Below, one piece after another: positions 57,401 through 64,000 of a DNA stretch of 64,000 nucleotides (its first letter is position 1; each line of letters starts with the position of its first letter). Origin of the DNA: Anaeramoeba flamelloides. Lineage: Eukaryota; Metamonada; Anaeramoebidae. Made by a program: the position numbers and the translations under genes. The stretch is taken from contig JANTQA010000023.1 in assembly GCA_027625915.1 (NCBI GenBank), positions 2,170,001-2,234,000 on the forward strand, read 5' to 3'. The notes beneath the pieces are model-generated. The model was not told the origin of the DNA. It worked only from the letters and a program-made list of their open reading frames with translations, and did not search any database.

Positions 57401-59566
57401 AAGAATTGAACTTTAATAAAAGTAAAATTTCACGATTAAATATAATTATCTGAACATTTTTAGGGAAATAAAATTATTTTTAAAAATAAACTCCATTTCA
57501 CTCAAAGTGGCGAAGAAGCCAAAAATGAAAAATTCGATTTTTTTTACAAGAAACAACCGATATAAGATTGTTTAGAAATAAGAGAAACAATGAACGTCAG
57601 ATTAGAGTATGATATTCATAAAAGAAATACCTGAACAAACTATAAATTTATTTTATTCCATTTAATCCTAGCTGAATTTACTTTATATTGGGAAGAAGAG
57701 TTAACAAAGGAAAAAAATCAAATGGTTATTTACTAATACACTGAGATACTGAAATCCGAAAGTATGGGTAACTTGAAAATAAAAGCGAAAAAGCAAAGGT
57801 TAAAAAATACCAAAGGGTTGAAAGTAAATAAGATCAAAAAGAAAAAAGAAATTACAACAATCAAACAACGAACACCCAAATGAACATTCACGATCAATTG
57901 TGAGATCAAATTAAATTAAATTAATTCAAAGAATAGTGAATTTGATTTTCGAGTGTTCTTAATTAAAGATAGCATTTGGCTAGAATTGTTTTTTTTATTT
58001 TTACAAATTGCCTCTTATCAGCCCTTTTTAAATTTCTTTTTTTCTTTTTTTCTTTTTCAATTTTTTGTTTTTACTTTTTCAACCTTAAAGATAATTTGGT
58101 TATGTCCTTTTTAGTGAATAACAATGAAATCTATGATTTCACACTTAAATTTCTAAAATGGAATTTAAGTAAAAAGTCAATCTAGAGTGTAATTTACACT
58201 TCTTCAAAAATAATTATTAAGATTTTTTTCAGGAATTGAATTTTGGTGTGCCAAAATTTTTGAATTGGAGATGATATCTCTTATGTGCACATGATCTACC
58301 ATCCCCGATTTTCAAAATTGTTAAATGATCAAATTCTAAACTCCATTTCAAAAATTGTTACTCACCCGAAATAATAAATTGGAAAAAAAAATATATCCTT
58401 TAGTATTCAATAACAACAAATAATTAAATCTGATTTGTAATTCACTTTTTAATCATTCTAAATATATAAAAACCTGATATATTAAAAATCAAGAAAAAAA
58501 ATAAAACTAAAAACTCAAAAAAAGTGAATCACAATTTTTGAAATGAGCATTACCGATTTTATGTAACTGAACTTTCACTGAAAAAAAGTTTAACAAGAAG
58601 ATTTTTTACTAATAATTAAATTCATTTTAAAAAGGCATTAACTAGTCTCAATTTTTTAAAAGATTATTTGTCTTTTCGAAGATTTTTTTTTTTTCCACAT
58701 GATCTGATGCAAAAAAAATACAAATGAAAAAAAAAAACATTGCAAAACTAAAAGAAAAAAAAGAAATTAGAAAACAAAAATTTGACAAAGCAAAATTTGA
58801 AAAAGCAAAACTAAAATTTGCAAAATTAGAAAAAATAATTTTGTTCTAAAAATTTGAAAATATTTTTTTGATAAGAATACAGAGATAAACCATCAAAAGA
58901 ACTTCCATAAGCATTATAAAGTGAGTCAAAATTTTTGAAAAATAGTTTTTAATATCATTTATTTTCTTATAAAGGTTTTGCTTATAATATAACCACAAAT
59001 TTTTTTTTAAAAAAAAAGTATTTATGAGAAGAGTCGACAATAAATGTGATTAATATTGCTAATTTTTATCTTTTTTTATTAATTTCATTTTTCGAAAAAT
59101 TTTGTTTTTAATCTTTTATTCGACTGATAAGCAAACAGATTCAAACTTTATTCCTTAAATTAAGAATTACAATTAAATTTTTCATCTTTCAAAATCATTC
59201 TCTTTATTTTTTAACCAATATTTTACAAATATAATAATTAATATTATTATTCATTTATAGCAATTTGGGAAAGAGAACAAAACTACCACTTCACAAAAAA
59301 TAACAAAAACAGTACAACCAAAAAAAATAACCTCCGTTAAAATTAAATTTTCGTTTGATAGCATCGAAGATCATGTTGAAACATTTAAACCTGAACAGAA
59401 ACTTGGTGATGTTTTTACTTTTTTATCAAATCATACAGGAAAAACAAAATTTGTTTTAGTTGAACCTTATCCTCCAAGAAATAGATATACCAGAAAAGAT
59501 TCAAATAAAACACTACTTGATATTGGAATCGGATCAATGGCTCGTCTTGTAGTTTCTACCGATTAA
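50711..59566 (+). CDS. Thioredoxin-UBA-coiled coil-UBX fusion protein (5 exons, 432 aa)
   Basis: Predicted Cdc48/p97 adaptor with a redox domain. Exons: 50711-50818, 50939-51157, 51276-51700, 56049-56289 and 59261-59566; introns 120, 118, 4,348 and 2,971 nt; all phases agree and the total is 1,299 nt. Residues 1-108 are a thioredoxin domain with active site WCGPCK joined across intron 1 to MIAPFFKKM, then LFLHIDVDENK and the cis-proline region VRAMPTFLFFRNKQKI. A glutamine tract (with interspersed K, L, R) fills about 129-170. UBA at about 178-217 (LLNELLNMGLNREESIKSLL). Residues 218-332 are a basic coiled coil ending KKKVRDKIKQDRLNRKKQFG, close to VREKIERDKAERAKKYGG of human UBXN1/SAKS1. UBX at about 354-432 (VKIKFSFDSIEDHVETFKPE, LVEPYPPRNRYTRK in the p97-contact loop, TLLDIGIGSMARLVV). 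Domain order matches SAKS1 with thioredoxin added in front. Confidence 0.9.
52822..53407. mobile_element. Family E MITE (about 586 bp)
   Basis: TIRs GTATTTCCAAAAAATTTGGG and TCCCACTTTTTTGGAAATAG. Interior AGAAAACAATGCAGACCAAT, CAATCAAATGCAGTTATATG and TTTTTTGATCAAAAAGAAAA are the reverse complement, in order, of blocks at 56640-56870. Non-coding; ORFs 52876-53091 and 52946-53137 are inside it. Confidence 0.72.
53927..54538. mobile_element. Family D element, decayed copy
   Basis: AACTTCATTTCACTCATAAG at the left, TGAAAAATTCGTTTTTTTTA, ATTGTTGACAATAATATTTT inside, and CGCTCTTACTTTAAAAGAAT at the right where the other copies read CCCTTTGACxGxAAAAGA. More diverged than the copy at 59921. Confidence 0.6.
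54560..55200 (+). mobile_element. Decayed LINE (non-LTR) reverse transcriptase fragment
   Basis: The frame 54678-54893 reads KINIHPKNLKKVKDNFKKIK, QQKLANGVKLQMFKSIFTNH and LFYGIVIF, the pattern of the thumb region after the catalytic box of non-LTR reverse transcriptases (K..LG...N, ...FKS.v...LLYG...). Just upstream, in a shifted frame, LKSNQLSVKKYLDIW precedes it. After a stop at 54891-54893 the same frame continues ATKILNINKHSPRIIYKNEA. At least one frame shift and two stops break it. The 5' part including the catalytic YADD is absent. Family assignment beyond LINE is not possible. Confidence 0.55.
55220..55730. repeat. Modular palindrome cluster, copy 5 (Trx-UBX intron)
   Basis: Left border TTTCGAAAGTGCCCGTCAAG then TGCCTAGC; right border ACGGCACTCTACTGCACTTT, the inverted form of the GAAAGTGC..AGTGCC theme. 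Between are an AAATAAAACGAAAATTTATT stem (55397-55440), AAAATCAATAGATTTTCG/CC modules, and an AATTCAAAAGAATTGAGTAA hairpin (55640-55690). It begins directly after the LINE remnant. Confidence 0.75.
56431..57062. mobile_element. Family E MITE, inverted copy (about 630 bp)
   Basis: Left AAAGCTATTCCCAAAAAAGT then GTGGCAAATTTA; right CTTCACTTTTTTGGAAATAC. Interior is the reverse complement of 52822-53407. The ORF 56651-56962 lies inside and is a chance frame. Confidence 0.72.
57488..57650. mobile_element. Family D element, left part only
   Basis: AACTCCATTTCACTCAAAGT, AAAAATGAAAAATTCGATTT and AAAAGAAATACCTGAACAAA match the first 150 bp of 59921-60445. The remainder is missing. Confidence 0.68.
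58341..58948. mobile_element. Family F MITE (about 608 bp), copy 2
   Basis: Left CTCCATTTCAAAAATTGTTA, right AAAGTGAGTCAAAATTTTTG; same orientation and interior order as 44727-45325, including AAATAATAAATTGGAAAAAA, AATTTTTGAAATGAGCATTA and CCACATGATCTGATGCAAAA. Confidence 0.72.
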
Positions 59567-59748
59567 AACTTTGAAATTGGGCTCAGATTACGATTTACAA
59601 TTAAATGCTAACCAAATAAGAAAAATTAATTCAATTAAATTAAATTACATTTTTACAATCATTCATTTTTATTTCATTTATTTATATTATCTTGAACTTT
59701 ATCTTTTCATTTTTTTTTGTTTTTTTTTTTTTTTCATTTTATTATCAA

Positions 59749-59754
59749 AATAAA
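59749..59754 (+). promoter_or_regulatory. Candidate polyadenylation signal for the Trx-UBX gene
   Basis: AATAAA 183 bp after the stop, following T-rich 3' flank. Positional support only, as the hexamer is frequent by chance in this DNA. Confidence 0.3.
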
Positions 59755-59920
59755 GACCTTTAAATTGAAATCTTGGACTTTTAATAATATTTTCTTATGT
59801 CACATTCTGATTTTTTTTTTTTTATTTTTAGCCTTTTTTCACTTTTCAGGTCTTTTATTACCAGTTTAGTATGATCAAAATGTTTAAACATATCTAGAAA
59901 AAAATATTTTCGAATAAAAG

Positions 59921-60445
59921 TAAACGTCATTTCACTTAAATTGGTAAAAGTAAAAATGAAAAATTCACTTTTTTTGTTAAGAATCAATCAAATACGATTG
60001 TTTAGAATTATGAGAAATAATAAACTTCGGATTAGTGCTGATATTCATAAAAGAAATACCTGAACAAACTATAAATTTGGAAAAAAAATTTGCTAAAAAA
60101 ATCAAATTTTGTAACCAATTCATTGCAATAACTTGAGCAAGATTTCTCAATTTTTTTAGGAAATAAAAATTGTTGACAACAAGATTTTTTAATTATAAAT
60201 GAATGAATTTTAGAATAAAATTACAAAAACTCACTTTTTTTATGTTAATTTAGAGTTTCAAACATTTTTTTTTTCAATTGATTTTTTAAAAAAAAAAAGA
60301 AAAGAAGAAAAAAAAAAAAAAACAAAAAGTTACAAAATGAGAAAAAATGATTTTGAAATAAAAATTGAAAAAGTTAGTTTCAATAGAATAATGAATTAAA
60401 CTCATAATGTGTATTCTACTTTTTCAATAAAACGGGGACCCTTTG
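59921..60445. mobile_element. Family D MITE
   Basis: Left AAACGTCATTTCACTTAAAT, right GGGGACCCTTTGACAGAAAA then GAGTTTA. Interior ATTGTTGACAACAAGATTTT and AGAAATACCTGAACAAACTA match the other family D copies in order. It abuts a (TA)n run and then the family C element. Confidence 0.75.
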
Positions 60446-60448
60446 ACA

Positions 60449-60454
60449 GAAAAG

Positions 60455-60487
<33 letters not shown>
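60449..60487. repeat. (TA)n microsatellite between two MITEs
   Basis: About 19 TA units between the right end of the family D copy and the left end of the family C copy. TA is the probable target duplication of these families, so the run may have served as the insertion site or grown from it. Confidence 0.85.
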
Positions 60488-60491
<4 letters not shown>

Positions 60492-60733
60492 ACCTTGTTT
60501 CTGTCAAAAGTAGCCCAAATTTTTTTTCAAATATCAATTATTTTCTATAACTGACCTTTGAAGAACAATAAACAAATAAGAAAAATAATATACATTAAAG
60601 AATTATTGATATTCGTCTGAAAGAAAACTAATAAATCAATAGATTTTCTTATTAATTGAAAAACTAAAATTCTGTGGTAGTTATTCAGAAAAACAAGAAT
60701 GTTCTTTTTGAGCTTTAACTGGTATTTGAATAA

Positions 60734-61222
60734 TACTGTAGTCAAAATAAAGTGTGCAAAAAAATTTATTATGTGTTTCAAAATGAAATGTATGTTTTTT
60801 TTTTGTTAAAGAAAGCCTATGTATTAATCAATCAAAGAAACTGATAATAAACCCTAAAAAATATGGTCTTGGTTTCTTAAAGTTCTATTATTTAGTAAAA
60901 GAAATTCCTGAAATGAAGGATCAAATTGGAAAATTTGTCTCAAAAAATAGAGTAAATTTTTAAGAAAATTTTTATCATCAAAAAAAAAAAACAAATTCAA
61001 AATAATTGTGAATATTATGGGAAATTTTCAACTATTTGAATGAATAATTTAAATTTTACTAAACATAACCAAACATTTACTTTCAAAATTGATTTTAACT
61101 TAGGTATACTATTAGGTGGTCGATTGGATGTTGTCTTGGTACAAGAAGAAGAAAAAAAGCCCGGCTTATATTTTGAAACACGGATTTTAGTCTTTGTGCA
61201 TGCATTATTTTGATTCATGTAA
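60734..61222. mobile_element. Family I element nested in family C (489 bp)
   Basis: TIRs TACTGTAGTCAAAATAAAGT and the complement of TTATTTTGATTCATGTAA. Flanked by TTGAATAA on the left and TTGAATTA on the right, an apparent 8 bp target duplication with one change, which points to a hAT-like or similar 8-bp superfamily. The minus-strand frame 61015-61218 inside has no recognised domain. Confidence 0.7.
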
Positions 61223-61364
61223 TTGAATTATAAATAGGAAACAATTTTAACTTCATTTTCCAGACTTTTATTTTTGAAATCAAGTTAAGTAACGAATTGT
61301 GTTGGTATTTGGGGTCTCTATTTGAAAAAGGAAATGAAAATGAAGTGAAAATTTTTCACATTTA

Positions 61365-61811
61365 CATAGGTGTAAATAACCCGTTTTGACAATCTTTAAC
61401 CTATTACTCAAATTTAACTCGTGTTTTTTTTTTCAGAATTGGGTATTTGAAGACCAGAAGACACACGTATATTCTTGGTTGAGATTTAAATTGACTTTAG
61501 AGGTTAGATCTTTGATTAATCGAAATGTCACAATTATATTTAATGATTTTGTTACAAAAATTTCATCATATTTACAAAATTTGTGACTTTAAATGATCTT
61601 TTTATCAAAATCCAAAAAAATACATTTTAATCTTTCCATTTCTTCATAATCCTTATTTAAAATTTATTTGATGAACCCTATTTCATGTTTATATACTGTT
61701 TTCATCCCATTGATTTGTTTTTTTTTTATTTCTACAGTTAGCCAATATTTTTGCATGAGTTAAATTTTAGTAATGGGTTAAAATAAAAAACACGGGTTAT
61801 TTATACCATGG
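61365..61811. mobile_element. Family J element nested in family C (447 bp)
   Basis: TIRs CATAGGTGTAAATAACCCGT and CACGGGTTATTTATACCATG, flanked by TA (61363-61364 and 61812-61813). It carries a plus-strand frame, 61386-61586, reading NWVFEDQKTHVYSWLRFKL, not recognised. Confidence 0.72.
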
Positions 61812-63160
61812 TATTAATCAAATTTCAGGATCAAAGATTGAATAAAATTCCAATAGAAATCAATATGATTACACAACAATAATTTCCACAACTTCAATAA
61901 CCTCAGAATAACAAGTTTTTACCAAGTAACTATTGTTCTTGTAATAAAAAAAAATTTTGCAACTGAATTACGAGTGAAAAAAAATCTATTAAAGAAAACA
62001 AAAATGTGAAAAAATGAGTTCAATTTTGAAAATTTCCAAAATAAATTTTTTCTTCTAATATTCATGCAAATCCTTGAAACACATGTATTTGACCCATTAC
62101 AACTAGGACCCTTTGACGGAAAAATAATTTAAATCAATCAACTTTTCAATATTCTATATTTCCCTTTTCATTTTACATTTGTTAAGAAACACCCAAAAAT
62201 GATCAAAAACAAAATCCAGTATATATACTCAGTGTTCTTAACCAATAGATGATTTTGAACATTCCACTAAAAATTATTATCCTAAAATTGTAAAAAAACA
62301 GAATTTTTCTTCAAAATTATGTAATTTTCTATTTTTCTGGTTTTGAAATTCTTTAAAAATGTTTTCTTTTCTCTTTTTTCTTTGAAAAATTTGAACAAAA
62401 TATTTTTTTTTTTTTTTATAAATAATATATATTTTCTTTAAAATGTAAAAAAAACATTGTTTAGGTTTAGACATTATTCTTCAACAAAGAAAAAAATAGA
62501 ATTTACTATTTTTACAAACATTTCTGGGGAAATAAAGATCTTTTTTTTTGTGATTTATATGAGTAAAATAAGTTGATTTTGAACCAATATATGTGTTGGA
62601 AATCTTCAATAGCTAAAATATGAATTCTTTTGGTATTAGTAAAGAAAAAAATTAGTTCAGGTTTTAGATAAAGACTCTAAATAATCATTTTTCAATTTAA
62701 ATTTAGTAGTGAAATACTCTAAATTTTGTTCTGTTGAGAAATGAAAATTAGATCAGAAAATTTACAAAAATCATCTCATAACGCTATGATATTTCAGAAT
62801 CTTTCCACAATAACTTCAATTCCTTCTGAATTATTTTTGAGTGATAACATCTTTCCTATCTGTAATGTTTTAAAAATTATTTACTTATAATTCTATATAG
62901 GAATTGATTGTAATAGTAATGTAGTCAGAGAAAAATGAAAAATAAAATTATAAAATTGTGAGTAAGAGAATCAATGAGATACAAGTAAATGTTTTTTTTG
63001 AGTGTATTATTTTTAGTTTTGACTTTTCTTTAACATACGTAATACTTACAGTTATTTGTTCCACCTTAATAAAAAAAAATAATAATTTACTTGAAGATAA
63101 TTATTGTCTGAAAAGTTGAATTTTTCAAGAAATTTAAAAAGACCAATTTAACAGTTACTT

Positions 63161-63282
63161 TCTCGGATAGCTTAGTCGGCAGAGCGCCGTGCTTATAATA
63201 TTACAAATATACCTTTTAAGATTCACTTCTTAAATTGCACGAAGATACGCGGAGGTCGAGAGTTCGATCCTCTCTCTGAGAA
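63161..63282 (+). tRNA. tRNA-Ile(UAU) with a 49-nt intron
   Basis: Reads AUA codons. Acceptor stem TCTCGGA (63161-63167) pairs with TCTGAGA (63275-63281) with one G-T pair; discriminator A at 63282. D arm GCTT..GAGC (63170-63185); anticodon stem CCGTG (63187-63191) pairs with CGCGG (63248-63252); anticodon TAT at 63194-63196; variable AGGTC; T arm GAGAG-TTCGATC-CTCTC (63258-63274). The intron is 63198-63246, directly after base 37, the standard position. tRNA-Ile(UAU) carries an intron in many eukaryotes. CCA is not encoded. The internal A box (TAGCTTAGTCGG) and B box (AGTTCGATCC) are present. Confidence 0.92.
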
Positions 63283-63284
63283 AA

Positions 63285-63292
63285 TTTTTTTT
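63285..63292 (+). terminator. RNA polymerase III terminator of the tRNA gene
   Basis: A run of eight T on the coding strand two bases after the discriminator base, followed by a second T run at about 63295. Confidence 0.8.
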
Positions 63293-63309
63293 GCTTTTTT
63301 TTTAACAGA

Positions 63310-64000
63310 TTTCTTAATTTTTCAGTCAAAGGGGCACAGTTGTAATGGGTAAAATACATTTTTTTAAAGGGTTTACATAGATATTAGAAGAAAAATTTTC
63401 TATCTAAAATTTCAAAATTGAAACTATTTTTTTCATTTTTGTTTTTTTTAATTGATTTTTTTTCACTCGTAATTCTGTTGCAAAATTTTTTTTATTGCAA
63501 GATCAATAATCACTTGGTAAAAACTTGTTATTCTAAGGTTATTGAAACGGTGGAAATGATTGTTGAACAACTGTAAAGATTTCTATTGGAATTTTATTCA
63601 ATCTTTGATCTAACCGATATTTGAATAATGAATTTGAAACACTTATCACTTCATTTTCATTTCCTTTTTCAAATATAGACCAAAAATACCAATCTTTTTC
63701 GTTTGGGGACCTAACTTCTACAAGAAAAGTATCGAAAATGAAGTTAAAATTGTTTCCTATTTAGTATTTAAATCCCAGTATAAAATCAAAACGAACATTC
63801 TTGTTTTTCTGAATAACTCCCACAGAAATCGAGTTTTTCAATTAATAAGAAAATCCAGTCATTTATTAGTTTTCTTTCAGACATATCTCAACAATTCTTT
63901 GATGTTTATTATTCTTCTTATTTCTTATTTGTTCTTCAAAGGTCAATTATATAAAATAATAGATATTTGAAAAAATTGTTTTTTTTTTTTTGGATTCCCC
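63310..64000. mobile_element. Family C MITE cut by the window end
   Basis: Begins TTTCTTAATTTTTCAGTCAA and GGGGCACAGTTGTAATGGGT, and runs to GATATTTGAAAAAATTG and TTGGATTCCCC at the edge. Orientation is opposite to 45986-46693, and only the last dozen or so bases of the far terminal repeat should be missing. Confidence 0.75.

Larger units (their letters stand above)
56290..59260 (+). other. 2.97 kb intron 4 of the Trx-UBA-UBX gene
   Basis: Donor AAAAAA/GTAAGAAAT followed by a (TTTTTA)n run, acceptor TTCATTTATAG/CAATTTGGG, phase 0. Contents: family E (56431-57062), a partial family D (57488-57650) and family F (58341-58948). Joined residues KKQFGKE align with KKYGG of UBXN1, so no coding segment appears to be missing. 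Confidence 0.83.
60490..62131. mobile_element. Family C MITE interrupted by two other elements
   Basis: Left CTTGTTTCTGTCAAAAGTAG, right AACTAGGACCCTTTGACGGA. Removing 60734-61222 and 61365-61811 leaves about 700 bp that lines up with the uninterrupted copy at 45986-46693, including TGACCTTTGAAGAACAATAA, GAAATGAAAATGAAGTGAAA and CCCATTACAACTAG. Confidence 0.78.
59567..63160. other. Transposon-rich region 3' of the Trx-UBX gene
   Basis: 3.6 kb between the Trx-UBX stop and the tRNA. Contains a family D MITE (59921-60445), a (TA)n run (60449-60487), a family C MITE split by two other elements (60490-62131), and about 1 kb of AT-rich spacer with no recognised gene (62132-63160). No coding gene was recognised. 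Confidence 0.6.

Noticed and set aside
60449-60487. TA run as a telomere-like or centromeric repeat
   Set aside because: Simple microsatellite of under 40 bp between two MITEs; similar runs occur at 27101, 38201 and 38417.

Overview
The window is strongly AT-rich nuclear DNA of a protist. It has GT-AG introns, A/T-ending codons, runs of A or T between genes, low-complexity N/Q/K/E tracts inside proteins, and the standard stop codons (TGA ends the MPS1 gene). The gene set (two RasGEFs, one with a LisH-like segment, and a copine) is what one expects in amoeboid lineages such as Anaeramoebae or Amoebozoa. This placement is inference from gene content; there is no rRNA or other direct marker.

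Most genes are split, and single open frames hide this. Joining exons by splice phase and family alignment gives seven complete protein genes, one gene start running off the left edge, and one tRNA. From left to right: (1) a first exon on the minus strand at 8-108; (2) a single-exon RasGEF, 1085-2395 (+); (3) an MPS1/TTK spindle-checkpoint kinase, 8172-15522 (-), with its TPR domain split by a 4.47 kb intron; (4) a ubiquilin/Dsk2 shuttle factor, 18314-21284 (-); (5) a CAP-Gly coiled-coil protein, 24723-26118 (+); (6) a second, larger RasGEF, 29876-34375 (+); (7) a copine, 36462-41343 (-); (8) a thioredoxin-UBA-coiled coil-UBX fusion, 50711-59566 (+); (9) an intron-containing tRNA-Ile(UAU), 63161-63282 (+).

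Fourteen introns can be placed. Eight are 87-169 nt and six are 1.76-4.47 kb, with none between. The long introns and the intergenic spaces hold a dense population of small non-autonomous DNA transposons, which I sort by terminal inverted repeats into families A-J (labels are mine). They also hold clusters of concatenated palindromes that recur in or beside five genes. Several elements are nested, which gives relative ages. One decayed LINE reverse-transcriptase fragment lies in intron 3 of the thioredoxin-UBX gene.

The genes do not form an operon-like system, but three themes appear: Ras signalling (two RasGEFs), ubiquitin/Cdc48 proteostasis (ubiquilin and the Trx-UBA-UBX fusion, both with polyQ), and the cytoskeleton/mitosis (MPS1, CAP-Gly). 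The most novel object is the Trx-UBA-UBX protein, with an intact CGPC active site on a SAKS1/UBXN1-like Cdc48 adaptor. Element borders were set by eye and may be off by several bases.
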